In this document: positions 36,981-48,600 of the stretch, one piece after another | Numbering within the stretch: the stretch's first letter is position 1 | Layout of the letters: each line of letters opens with the position of its first letter | Assembly (NCBI GenBank): GCA_024704765.1 | Contig: JAKMXF010000302.1 | Coordinates: 372,001 to 436,000 of the forward strand | From: Oopsacas minuta | Lineage: Eukaryota; Porifera; Hexactinellida; Lyssacinosida; Leucopsacidae | Direction of reading: 5' to 3' | Length of the DNA: 64,000 nucleotides | The notes under the pieces: generated by a model | Database searches by the model: none | Seen by the model: only the letters and a program-made list of their open reading frames with translations | What the model was told of the DNA's origin: nothing | Translations under genes and position numbers: made by a program

Positions 36981-37352
36981 TTGATAGTTTACTTGACATC
37001 ATTAATGTATTATATCGAATTGTATATAATATCTTCATTAGAAGTATTATTTGTTTGTTTGTTGTTTGTTTCTACGTATAGGTTGTTAAAACTTTTTGCT
37101 TGAATTGGGAGAACACTCTTTCTTATATACTATACATGCTATTTTATCATTAATCATGTTTCTTTTATCTTATATTAATTGGATGAGAGGGAAGAAACAT
37201 ACGTATGTATATTATAAATTGGTGAGTTTTGAAGTTTTTAGCTTTCAATAAACTTCTTATAATCAATACAAAAATGGCCACAAATTATCCATTGGATGAT
37301 TCAATATATATAAACTTTAGAAGTCCTCGGAAATTCGTTCCCAGACCTGTAT
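36981..37352. other. Intergenic spacer, probable TRAF 5' exon region
   Basis: Holds the SIDT 3' end. An ATG at 37275 opens a 43-codon frame (MATNYPLDDSIYINF...) that runs into the TRAF gene in the wrong frame. No joining intron was found. Confidence 0.35.
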
Positions 37353-38493
37353 CTAGAGATTCCTCAGTTCAGATTCAGATTCAGATTCAGAACAGGAATT
37401 AGAATCTAACCAAACTCCAGTTGGAGAACATTTAATAAAGTTCCTGTATGTATCATTAGGTGATGTGGAGGGTGGGTGGGATTCAGATATTTTCTTAGAA
37501 TCAAGAGACATTAAAGACGAGTATTCCTGTACCATATGTACTGGGATATATCGTGACCCAATAATGACTAGATGTGGCCATTTATTCTGTACTACTTGCT
37601 TTGAGAAGCATAAAGGTAGGAAAATTACAACAAACTGTCCTTTGGATAGAAAAGTATTAAATGCAACTGACTACTTTGCTGACAGATTCGTGAAGAAGCT
37701 AGTAGAGAAGTTACGAGTACATTGTCCATTGGAAAAAGATAGTTGTCCCTGGTCCGGACAACTGTGTAATGTTATAGAACATGTAAAAATATGTGACTAC
37801 AGACTAGTTCTTTGCAGAGATTGTAAAATGCGTATCAAACGGAATGAATTGGCAATGCACGAGAATTCACACCTTAAGGAGAGATGTAGTCTACTCTCCC
37901 AACAGTTAATAAGAGTTAACTTGCATTCAAAGTCTGAATCAATAAATCCTAGCCTAATACCATTAGGAGCTTGGGCCATAGTGAATAAATCCCTAATCAA
38001 CAGAGGCAATTATATAACACCATTCTATTGGGTAGTGAAGAATGTTATCGGTCAGATTGAATCTTCTAAAGAGATATTCAGCCCGCCTTTCCTATCATCT
38101 ATTAATGGCTACCAATTCTGTGTACGTCTTAACATGAGTGGTCATGGAAATGGGAGCGGAACACATCTCTCTCTATACTTGTATATCATGAAGGGACCGT
38201 ATGATGACCAGATAGTTTGGCCAACTAAACATGGAACATTTAAAGCTACTCTAATGAGCCAATCGGTCGAAGGAGAGGACACACCCTACTACACAAAGAC
38301 TGCTTCAATCGGTAGTCATCCAGCATTCAGAAGGAAACTAGATATTGTAAAGAAAAACACATCAGCTGGATGGCCGATGTACATTGACTTTTTCGATCTA
38401 ATGAATGAGCGTTTTTACGTGGAGGATTCCGTAGTAATAATGCTGGATATTCTATTCCCACAAGACTCAATTTTTCCAAGTACTATTCTATAG
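37353..38493 (+). CDS. TRAF-family protein (RING, TRAF zinc fingers, MATH)
   Basis: The coding frame is open from about 37353 to the stop at 38493, about 380 aa. It lacks an in-frame ATG before the RING, so the first exon is missing or a frame break exists. It begins with Ser-Asp repeats (SDSDSDSEQE). RING: CTICTGIYRDPIMTRCGHLF then CTTC and CPLDRKVL. One TRAF-type zinc-finger region follows (CPLEKDSCPWSGQL, CRDCKMRIKRNELAMHE, H). A short helix leads to the C-terminal MATH domain (GYQFCVRLNMSGHGNGSGTH, LSLYLYIMKGPYDDQIVWP, FFDLMNERFYVEDSVVIMLD). TRAFs are trimeric adaptor E3 ligases downstream of TNF and Toll/IL-1 receptors. Only one zinc-finger stretch and a very short coiled coil are present, fewer than in most vertebrate TRAFs. 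Confidence 0.82.
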
Positions 38494-38649
38494 AAGTTCC
38501 TTAAATTTGTATCTGAATACTATTGCTAATAACTTGACTATTACTAATTCGCGTTTGACTGTCTTAATTAAACTCTATGATATCTTAAGTATAATTCCAT
38601 CTGCAATTAACACAAACATATTATCTACGACAAATTCTATACAAAGCAA

Positions 38650-40043
38650 CTAAATCTTTTTGATATCTCCACCAGAAGCTACAGCAACTTTTCCTTTTGA
38701 TTTTCCCTTCATGCTACTCTGACTGCTTTTTCTCCTTTCAATAGCTTTTTCCTTTGCTTTCTCTGCTAGCGGTACAAGCATTTTCTTCTTTCCTAGTAAC
38801 TTAAGTAATTCTAGTATTACAGGGAGGTAGTTGTGTTTCCTTCTGATATTCTCTATTTGATATCTACATACAAGTATGCCATGCTTGCCAAACAGATTGA
38901 GAAAATATAGAAGAAGAATAGAAAGGAAATTACCTGATAGTTTTCGCTTCTTCCTCTGTGATATAAGTTTGTAGTTTCTCGATCTCTTCTTCAGCAGTCT
39001 CTATAATAGCTTGCAGCTGTTCAGGATCTGAAGATAGAGCTCCTGCTTCACTTGATTCTACCATCTCTCCCATCAATACAGCCTCTAGCAAACGAAAAGT
39101 TTCAAATAATTTAAGTCAATTCGTTTATCGAATAAAATCTGCCAAATATCTCACCCATTTTGAGAGCTGCGGCATCTTTTCTTTGTTCACATTGACTGAT
39201 TTTCCTTTCATACGCCATTTTCCTATCTGTTACAATTGCCATCAAATTGAACCTGATCTCCTGTTCTGGGAATGAACTTATCCTAGACTGCAGAGCTGTT
39301 TTTACTGGTATCAACCAATTCTGATCTTCTGTTATATTTACTCCCAAGTCAACTGGTCCTTCTCTCAGTCCATCCAGCTCGTATATCCGCCCCTATACAG
39401 TGTAGTAGAATTAATACTACAACACGATTATTCATAAATGCATGTTTACCATAAATGGAATATAAGCAACGAAATGAAACACGTCATCTCCTTCTTTAGC
39501 TTCTACAGGGTCTACTGCGAACATTTGTGTACGAGCAAATGCATTATGTATCTCTTTAATAATGGTAGACTCTCCTAGCGTGAGTCCCTTGTCCACTGGG
39601 CTGAATGTTTGTACGAATTCTCTGAATCCATTCAAAGTTTCTCCCAGTTCGATATCAGAATGTCTACAGTTTAGTAGTACACTCAGAATAGCTTGAGTAG
39701 CACATGCATTATTGATAGTCTATAGATGTAAATGGATTGATACGTTAGTTTATCGATTGTTAACTGTATGTACAATCACCTGTTTTGCGAAGAATAGTTC
39801 CATATCTACCGTGTTGAGTACAACAGTCCCAGTAGATGGGGTGTGGTCAGTCGGTCTCCATCTGTATAGAAAAATAAGCCCATGTACAGGACTGAGTCGT
39901 TCTTCTAGATAAACCGGATCATCTAGATAGTCTAACACTAGAAGTTCTTCTACTTGTGCTCCCACACAGCCAAACCCTCTTATCAGCTCTGTGAACACAC
40001 CAGGGTCACTCTCTATCAAACACCAGCTGTTACTACCGTCCAT
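38650..40043 (-). CDS. UCHL5: UCHL5/UCH37 deubiquitinase
   Basis: CDS complement(join(38650..38863,38934..39084,39155..39392,39450..39719,39780..40043)), 378 aa, phases close. It starts with CLIESDPGVFTELIRGFGC. The catalytic triad is present: Cys in NNACATQAILSVLLNC, His in DDVFHFVAYIP and Asp in IYELDGLREGPVDLG. The crossover-loop region and EIRFNLMAIVTDRKM follow. The C-terminal ULD-type helix IENIRRKHNYLPVILELLK is the site that binds RPN13 on the proteasome or NFRKB in INO80. It removes ubiquitin from substrates at the proteasome. It is about 50 residues longer than the human protein, mainly in the acidic stretch before the C-terminal helix and a Lys/Ser-rich tail. It converges with the TRAF gene, 156 bases away. 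Confidence 0.95.
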
Positions 40044-40213
40044 ATACTCTTAAACTAATTATTAAAATCTGAATTCCTATCATACACTTATATCACTAAG
40101 ATAAGACATACACAGTATGACGTAATAATTACAATTCATTTAACTGAGAAATAATATATAATTTCTAATAAAGACATCAAGCTTCCTATACGTATTACTT
40201 CCCTATTATTATA

Positions 40214-41914
40214 TCAATTATACTTCTCCTTACGTTTACGTTTATTGACCCATTCTCTAACCCAGTACATACAACCTCCTATAACGCCTAGATATAGCAG
40301 CACGACAAGAAATAGCATCAGATCGAATATTGGTGGTTTAACTTTGCTAACTTCCGTGATAAGTTGTAGCTCATCATAGAACTCATAACTACCATCTTCC
40401 CTCGTGTTAATCTCAATCTTTGCGAAATCGAACTCTGTACTAGCGGCGGATAGCCAATCTTTAAGAGTCTTAATTAATACATTATGTGATCCTAGTGCTT
40501 GTATAGGTCTAGGATATTTGTATATAAACTTATGTATAGCTTTAAGATACGATCTATCAATACTATGCGTCCCTTTAAGATAAGTAATGTTATCTTGTTT
40601 GGAATTGAATATTATCTGAGCTAAAGTCTCAGCAATAGCTTGTGTGTTCTCATAAAGATAATCCTCAGAATATCCTCCCTCCCTGTCTAATACAGAATGA
40701 CTGAGAGGAGAATCTGCCTCTGAATTAGAGGACAGTGTAGTACCAACAACTCTACTCAGATAGAACTGTTCATGTGGCCAGGCTTGATTATCAAAACTGA
40801 GTTTATTAACTTTACGTGTAACTACACTCACTTCTCTGTCTTCACTAACCACACCAATTTTCATGTTAGCTTCTAGTCTGTTGACAAAAGAGGCGCCAAA
40901 TGTACCCTCATTAGGTGTTTTAACAAAGTGTGCATACAATCTTTCCCCGCCTAAATCATCTAGAGATATGGAGAATTTAGAATGTACATGTAGATATGAG
41001 GTTTTCAATTTTTCAGGTGATTCAATAGCTTTCTTAAGAGATATGAAATTTAAATTACTTCCTCCACCCAGTGTAAGTAGGAACAATATATTGTAATCTG
41101 GTCTACTTTGCTCGTCAGCATACAGACGTGAGAATAAGCTAGCTATAGCCAGAAGGCTAGCTACACCCCCACAAGCTCTATAGCCATAGCATTGTAAAGG
41201 CGATGAACAAAATGTATCTATATTAGCAGATAGTGTTATCGTAGGATTCTTATTCTCTCCTCCCAATGAGCCTTGTAAATTGAGTAAAGTTACATTTTTT
41301 AACAGAGCTGGAGACTGTACTCCTTGTGTAGAGACGGTACGGAGTGCATGATTGTATTGTGTAGATACAAACCGTAGATAACCAAAGGAGAACGGGGATG
41401 CGTGTATCAACTCATTAGCTTTTACACCCTCGTAAACCTGCCTCCATTGGTGTTGTTCTGAGGGTGCAAAGTACACGGGTATAGGTACATCAGGTGTTAA
41501 GAGTTGTGTCTCAAGTTCAAGCCATCTATCACGTGCGTGTATTCCCAGTTTAGACAGCTCATCAGGAATCATTACAACCATAGCTCCGATATTCCTCTCC
41601 ACTAACTCAGTGAATAAGTTAATACCGAGTATTTCGAGAGGAGCAATCAAGCACTTACGAGCTAAATTAGTAGTAGAGTTAACTGTTGCTAGCTCCATAT
41701 CAATTAGTGTAGTAGGAGAACCATATAATGAACCGAGAGCTTCATAATGTGCTAGTCTGTATAGAGTTAGTTCTTTTAGAGATACAGTCTGTGGTAGAGC
41801 TAGTAGAAATACTATAGCTAGCCATACGAAAGGGAGAGCTGTACTTCTTTCGGATTCTAATCCTAATGATATATCTAATATCATACGCCTAGTCTGTAAC
41901 AAATAAGTCAACAA
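40214..41914 (-). CDS. NCLN: Nicalin (ER BOS-complex subunit)
   Basis: Single-exon ORF of 566 aa. An N-terminal hydrophobic segment (residues 26-44) is followed by a lumenal M28-peptidase-like domain: LSANIDTFCSS, GGVASLLAIASLFSRLYADE, YNILFLLTLGGGSNLNF, GTFGASFVNRLEA, WPHEQFYLSRVVGTTLSS and NTQAIAETLAQIIFN. A membrane helix near the C-terminus (PPIFDLMLFLVVLLYLGVIG) precedes a short basic tail. Metal ligands of true aminopeptidases are not conserved, as in nicalin, so it is not expected to be an enzyme. Nicalin works with TMEM147 and NOMO at the ER translocon in multipass-protein biogenesis. A second Met (MILD) 10 residues on is an alternative start. Confidence 0.88.
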   Translation of the reverse strand: MLTYLLQTRRMILDISLGLESERSTALPFVWLAIVFLLALPQTVSLKELTLYRLAHYEALGSLYGSPTTLIDMELATVNSTTNLARKCLIAPLEILGINLFTELVERNIGAMVVMIPDELSKLGIHARDRWLELETQLLTPDVPIPVYFAPSEQHQWRQVYEGVKANELIHASPFSFGYLRFVSTQYNHALRTVSTQGVQSPALLKNVTLLNLQGSLGGENKNPTITLSANIDTFCSSPLQCYGYRACGGVASLLAIASLFSRLYADEQSRPDYNILFLLTLGGGSNLNFISLKKAIESPEKLKTSYLHVHSKFSISLDDLGGERLYAHFVKTPNEGTFGASFVNRLEANMKIGVVSEDREVSVVTRKVNKLSFDNQAWPHEQFYLSRVVGTTLSSNSEADSPLSHSVLDREGGYSEDYLYENTQAIAETLAQIIFNSKQDNITYLKGTHSIDRSYLKAIHKFIYKYPRPIQALGSHNVLIKTLKDWLSAASTEFDFAKIEINTREDGSYEFYDELQLITEVSKVKPPIFDLMLFLVVLLYLGVIGGCMYWVREWVNKRKRKEKYN

Positions 41915-41929
41915 TATGAAACGGATTGA

Positions 41930-42080
41930 TAGATTTCGCAGCGGATGGACGGTTAGAACGGTCCCAACCTGGGTCCATGAACCCCTTGGTGGTCCACGGA
42001 TAACAGCAGGAGGTCAACAGGACCTCAAAATTTGTATTGCAGTCTATCGGATGGTTTCACAGGTTGTGTCAATTAGCACA
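41930..42080. repeat. Diverged short interspersed repeat upstream of nicalin
   Basis: Contains GTCCCAACCTGGGTCCATGA then ACCCCTTGGTGGTCCACGG, similar in wording to the hAT-like fragments near 30311 and 33981. Probably another decayed copy. The open frame across it (41916-42107) is not supported as a gene. 42081-42360 holds no other feature except the MRTF 3' end. Confidence 0.35.
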
Positions 42081-42360
42081 GAGTGTCCACGGGCTGAGTT
42101 AGAATAACAATCCAATAACCAAAGTTTCTAAGATAATTTAATAATATAGATACACGCCAAACTCAATAGTAGAATAAAATACAGAACATCCATAACAACC
42201 TAATAATATCATTCTATCTATTTATACATCAAGGGTGTACTTGAAGAAATATAAAACAATGCATATCTTCACACTTCAGATAATCTTTGAGAAATAAACA
42301 AATTTCAAATAAAGAGAGATAAATATACACCTCTACCTCAGGTACATATAGAGACTAGCT

Positions 42361-45241
42361 CTATATATCACAATCTATTGAGTTTGGTACTGAATTATGA
42401 TAAATATCTTGAAATTCACTGCTACGACCCAAACCACCATATTCGAGATGATTGACGTCATAATTTAGCTCGTTTAAAGAAAAGGGATCATTCGTAGCAA
42501 GAGGGGTGTTCCATTCCATACTCATATCAGGAGTGTAGGGAGGAGGGCAAGTGATATTGTCTGTATAAGGGACTTCTATATAAGGATTTGGATCATATCC
42601 CATTGGTTTCATTTGTATACCATTATTAAACTCAGGATAATACTGGCCTTCGTACGGATAGTTAACATTTGGTCGAGGTTGGTATGTAGGTAGTGATCTG
42701 TTTAAATTCATTTCGTATTTCTCAAAACTATCTAATTGTTCTAACAGGTCAGATACTTCTGAATCTTCTGCTATATTGTTAAAGTTATGTTTGTTATGAG
42801 ATGAAATAGCAGGGAGTTTTGGTTGATACCCGCTAATAGAGGGTAAGGATGATGATGATATACGGTTGTCTATCGGGTATTTGGTCAGCTGTTTCTTAGT
42901 GATTACATCATTAACTGAACTTCTTTGATTGCCAGATTGAATGGTGTTTTGGCTGAATAAGCCATTGGGTATATGAGTATAAGAATCGTCTAGGAACTTA
43001 ACTGCATCCATGGTATGTAAACTATTAAATTCATTAACACTGTGATCAGGATCAGATAATGATGTCATCTTAGCTATATCTTCACAATCAGTTCGTTGTG
43101 CATTACAATTATCAGTATAAGAATCTGGACTAGCAGCTGAGTACTGAGAAATCTCTGAGAGAGGAGAATTAATGTTAATTTGCTCAGAAACACAATCTAG
43201 ATTCTTAGTTTGTGTCAATTCGTCTCCTTCCTTGTCAGTACTTATATCTAAAGATTTTCTACTCTCTAATTCTACTTTATTAGATTCTGGCTTTACCATA
43301 GTTTCCGTCAAATCTTCTTTATCAATCAGAACATTATTAGTGTTTTTTAATCTCATGACTAGCTCAGCTTTCTTACCAGTAGAAGGCAAGCTATGTTCCT
43401 TACATAATACTTTAAGTGACGTTACTGTCATACTCTCAAGCTCGTCTAATGTGTATCTACGTTTGGCGATTTGTTCCTTCCCTTCTATCTGTGACAGCTG
43501 TGTGACAAGATCGTTATATATTCCTGGCATAAGATCTGGATATTGTTGTCTGAGTAGATGTAGCTGTAGAAGTAATTGTTCTTGTTGTACCTCCACATCT
43601 AGATTAGATTTATTCTTGCTTTTTGATTCTGTAAGCGCTGTTTTTGTGAGACGAGTCTTCTCAAGTATTTTGCTCTTCGTAAGTCCGTTACCAGAATGGG
43701 GACATGGAATGTATTCATGGTATTTGTATGTTTTAATACCTTTCCGTGGTCTCTTGCTAGATCGTGTTTTGAGTGAGCTACTGCTGATTAGATCTTTCTT
43801 CAATGTAGATTCATTAGGAGGATCTATATTACAGGAAAATATAATATAAAATTGCACTAACATCACAGCCAAATTTAAGGAAATTACTTCGAATGTTGAT
43901 TCTCTTTGATAGAGAAGAATGCCTTGAAGAGGTTTCAGATTCATCTTGAGGAGGGAATTTGCTAGATACTGTGAAATTATCAAGCACTGAGTTATCCTGA
44001 TTAGTGATTGATTCTTCTACTATTGAGCAGTCAGGGCTAGATTCTTCAACCAGAGATTGATGCTGTAATTGTTCTCTATCATCATGTGATAATTCATAAG
44101 CTGATACTGTAGAAGGAGATGTTTGATCAAAACTGTGTGGAGTGGAGAATCGAACATTGTGAGATTTGTAAAATTCATTATTAGAGCTGCTTTGGTGTAA
44201 AGAATCTTGTGACATCTATCAAATAAGAAAATCAAAATGTTCTATTCACAAATACAAACAAATTCTCACCATTGCGCTTAATTTCTTAGCATTCTGTAAA
44301 CTCTGCAGACATTCATTGAGGAGTGGAGCTGGTGGACATAGTATACCTCTCTTGATGAGAGCCTGTGCTCTGGGTCGCTCTGATATCTTCTCGTTTAGCT
44401 TTTTCATAATCTGTTTCCTCATAATAGACATCTGACATTGATGGAGTCGTGGTGATCCAGAGAATTCTTTGAGAATATTTCCATCTATTAGTTTACCTCT
44501 GAATAAGAATATAATAATTATTATTATAATTAAGGATAAGTGTAACTTACTTTGGAGGTCTAGCGAGTAAATTCTTTTTGAGGAGGTCCTCAGTCTTTGC
44601 CCTCTCCAGTCGAATCCTCTTCTGAATTATATTAGGAGATTGTTCCCTTCCCAGTAATATACCTTTTGATATCAACTCATCAGCTGTGTGTCTGCTCTTG
44701 AGCTTCCAAGCTAAGTCTCTTTGGGCCTGGAAATTAAAATATAAGTGTCTGCAACTCTTTGGGATTTACATTAATTCAACTAACCTTCTGTAAAGCACCT
44801 GATTGAGATATTTTATTAGGATTATTAGGAGGGAAGTTAGATTTGTGTATGTTTAGACCGCGAGTAAGGCCCTCACAGAGCTCAGGGTCCAAATAACCGT
44901 TGTGTAGAGGTGGGTCATGTAATTCGAAGAGAGAAGTATCACATGCTGGAGAGGATCTATAAAATACAAAGTTAATATTATTAAGCAAATAATCAAGATT
45001 AATTGGATACTAACCTAGATTGATAATTCATCTCGTTTATGTAATCAAAGTTGAACGGTAACTGTGCTGGTCTAAGCGACTGCTCAGCTGGAACAACCGC
45101 CTCCACGTCACGCGTTTGATACATTTCGCGTGGATAGCTAGGGTCAAGAGGAACCGGATAGTTAGGCTCCGGCATTCCACCAGCCATCATATGCATAGGA
45201 TCTCCCATTGAAGAATTAGATGATACATATTGTGTGTTCAT
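42361..45241 (-). CDS. MRTF: Myocardin-related transcription factor (MRTF)
   Basis: CDS complement(join(42361..43823,43888..44215,44270..44498,44551..44726,44785..44956,45015..45241)), 864 aa, phases close. Three actin-binding RPEL motifs at about residues 132-275: LAWKLKSRHTADELISKGIL, then EDLLKKNLLARPPKGKLIDG, then KKLNEKISERPRAQALIKRG. Next come Ser-rich sequence, the basic motif TYKYHEYIP (vertebrate MRTF has KYHQYIPP), a Gln-rich stretch (EQLLLQLHLLRQQYP), and a SAP domain (LESMTVTSLKVLCKEHSLP, GKKAELVMRLKN). The last 300 residues are acidic and disordered, suiting transactivation. MRTF shuttles from actin-bound cytoplasm to nucleus and activates SRF target genes. Donors at the first two introns are GTTAGT. 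Confidence 0.92.
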
Positions 45242-45670
45242 GCTAGAGTGACCAGAGCTAGTTAGTTAGAATCGAAATTCAATAAAAATAATATTTATCC
45301 TTTCCGTTAGTATATTCTATGTATAGTCCTATCCATAACGCCAGTGCTATCAAATTCACTGAGATTCCTGATCGCAAGGCTTCTACAGCCAAATCAGATT
45401 ATCCATAAATTTTAGTATCTCAGCAAATAAAATACATTTAGCTATTTTCATAATGTTGTGTGCTACGAAAGTGGTTTATTGCAATTATGTTTTTTGAAAT
45501 TATATACTCTACAAAGGGCTGGTCTGATGACTGCAATGACGTGTGTAAAGTATATTATTATCTGCTTTAGAAATGGAAACCATCATAACTCATCAAAAGA
45601 ACTCAGTATGTGTTTGTTTTAATAAAAATATATGCTGTTAAATATGTGTAAATAAATATAATTCTATGTT
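45242..45670. other. Intergenic spacer between MRTF and the mucin-like gene
   Basis: AT-rich, no frame or repeat recognised. Contains the MRTF promoter side and the 3' end of the mucin-like gene (AATAAA-like text near 45651, read on the minus strand as TTTATT). Confidence 0.35.
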
Positions 45671-48600
45671 TCATAAAGGAGTATTTCCTTTAGTTATGGA
45701 GTAGAAGGGATTGCTAGGGGGAAGTACGTTAACTGTGTTAGTTGTGGCAACACCATCAGCGTTTGAAGATTGTATTTGAACAGGTTTCCCGTCGGTACCA
45801 ACTAAACGGATTGGGGTCGATTTATGTGAGGTTATGTGCTGCCTCTCATTGAGAGTATCAGGCGTGGGAGCATAAGCGGGAGGGGGGTGCGAGGGACGAG
45901 AACCTTTTCGAGGTGAAACTTGCATTATATTTGGTTGTCTTACATTTCTATATCTAGTGAGATGTACTGGCTTTGATAGGCTTTGAGAAGATACTGTATG
46001 TTTATCTGTTGTCCAATCTAATATCTTAGGTGTCAAGGTGTCCGCGGAAATTGTCATGTTAGGTGGATCAGAAGATGGGACTACTTTGCTACTCCGACCT
46101 GATTTAGGTCTAGAGTGAGCTCGTGATGAGTTCTGACTACTCTCAAACGAATTGGAGGGAGTAACAACTCCTGTGGCAATACCCAGTTCTTTCTTAGATC
46201 TCTCGTAAGCAGCACTAGCTCTCTCTTCTGCTGTCCTGTCACTTCTACCATTCTCTTCTAGAATATTACTCATGTGTTTTCTGTTAGTAGCCATTACCTG
46301 GAGCAGAGAGTCTTCAGCTTGTTTTGCTAGTTTCCTCTCTTCTTCAATTACAGATCTTAATCCTTGCAAAGATTGAGAATTTTTATCAGACTCATCAGCT
46401 GATTGTAGGAGATCCCCTCTCATTAAAGTGAGAGTTTCTTCTGTTTTAAAATGAGAGAATAAATTCGGCTCTGTCCTTAGAGTAAATGCGTAATCAGCTC
46501 TATCTTTAGTTAACTCGTCTATTTCGAAAAGAAAATCTCTAGCTAGTGTTTGAGTTCCTTCTGAAAACTTGTCAGTAAATAGTAACTCATCTTCTTCTTT
46601 TATAACAGAGTTAGTATACACATCCTGGTTGGAGTATGAAATAGATTTTTTAGTAGACCATCTATCAACACGGATGTAGTTTGAATGCAGACAATGATAT
46701 AGACAGAGTATAATCATGAACACGATAAGAATCAATATACAACACCCTAGTATACTGCCTACTACAAGAGCTACGCTAGAAGTAGAGGGAACTGGTCCAA
46801 GATAAATAGCTATAGATACAAACTCGTAGCCGAGTATAGCTTCATAATCAGAATTTTGCAGTTGTTTGAATGTTGTAAGAGATGTGTTTGCGGTTAGAAA
46901 AGTGAGAGGGCTATTATCCTCTTCTTTAGACATGAAGAATACTATTTTCAGCTGATTATGATTAATTACGGTAAGGTGTTGAATTATACCACAAGATATT
47001 CGAGATGTTGTATTGAATACGTGACGTTTTCTGCGGCTGTTATCAGCGTCTATTCCAAGGGTATATAGATTGATCAGCTGTAGTTCTGTTGTAACATAGA
47101 ATTCCTCAGATAAATTAGCATTGGATATATTAGCGTTTAGAGTAAGTAACAACAGGTATCCAATGCCTGGATTGAATTCAGGTAGAGTTACATAGTTAGG
47201 GGGTGTAGTGGGGGTAAGGCTTGGCGATACTGTTATAGAGGATGGGAGTGTAACTGATGGGCTGATAGATGATAAAAATGTTGATGAAATAATAGGGGAG
47301 GGGTCTACTGATCGAGATATGTTGCGTTCAATAGATGAGCTTATAGGTATCGAGCTGTTATTGAATATTTGTGCCATAGATGAACTGATAGGTACCATGC
47401 TGGTATTGGATATTTGACTTATAGATGAACTGATAGGTATCGAGCTGGTATTGAATATTTCTGCCATAGATGAACTGATAGGTATCGAGCTGGTATTGGA
47501 TATTTGTACCATGGATGAACTGATAGGTACCATGCTCGTATTGGATATTTGGCTTATAGATGAGCTTATAGGTATCGAGCTGGTATTGAATATTTCTGCC
47601 ATAGATGAACTGATAGGTATCGTGCTGGTGTTAAATATTTGTACCATGGATGAATTGATAGGTACCGTGCTCGAATTGGATATTTGGCTTATAGATGAGC
47701 TTACAGGTATTGAGCTGGTATTGGATATTTGTACCATGGATGAACTGATAGGTACCATGCTCGTATTGGATATTTGACTTATAGATGAGCTTATAGGTAT
47801 CGAGCTGGTGTTAAATATTTGTACCATGGATGAACTGATAGGTACCATGCTCGTATTGGATATTTGACTTACAGATGAGCTTATAGGTATCGAGCTGGTG
47901 TTAAATATTTGTGCCATGGATGAAGTAGTAGGTATTCTATTAGTATTGGATATTTGTACCATGGACGAGCTTGTAGGTACTCTACTGGTATTGAAGGTTT
48001 GTCTGATAGATGAGCTGTTATTGAATACTGGTCCCCTTGATGAGCTGGTAGGTATTCGACTGATGTTAAATATTTGTACCATGGATGAGCTGGTAGTAGG
48101 TATTCTACTGGTATTGAATATTTGACGGATAGATGAGGTAGTATTGAATATTGGTACCATAGATGATGAACCCACGGGAATTCTGCTTGTATTGAAAATT
48201 TGATTGATAGATGATGTAGAAGATATTCTGCTAGTATTGAAAGTTTGGCTGATAGATGAGCTGGTATTTATTATTGGTACCCTTGATGATGAGCTAGTAG
48301 GTATTCTACTAGTATTGAATATTTGACCGATAGATGAGGTGGTAGTGGGTATTCTACTGGTATTGAATATTTGATCGATAGATGAGGTGGTAGTTGGTAT
48401 TCTACTGGTATTGAATATTTGACCGATAGATGAGGTAGTAGGTATTCTACTGGCATTGAATATTTGACCGATAGATGAGGTGGTAGTGGGTATTCTACTG
48501 GTATTGAATATTTGATTGATAGATGAGGTGGTAGTGGGTATTCTACTGGTATTGAATATTTGATCGATAGATGAGGTGGTAGTTGGTATTCTACTGGCAT

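Noticed and set aside
41916..42107. 63-aa frame upstream of nicalin
   Set aside because: It covers a repeat-like segment, has no conserved-looking feature and runs opposite to nicalin.
43172..43849. 225-aa plus-strand frame
   Set aside because: Antisense to the SAP-domain exon of MRTF. Composition is a mirror of Ser/Asp codons.
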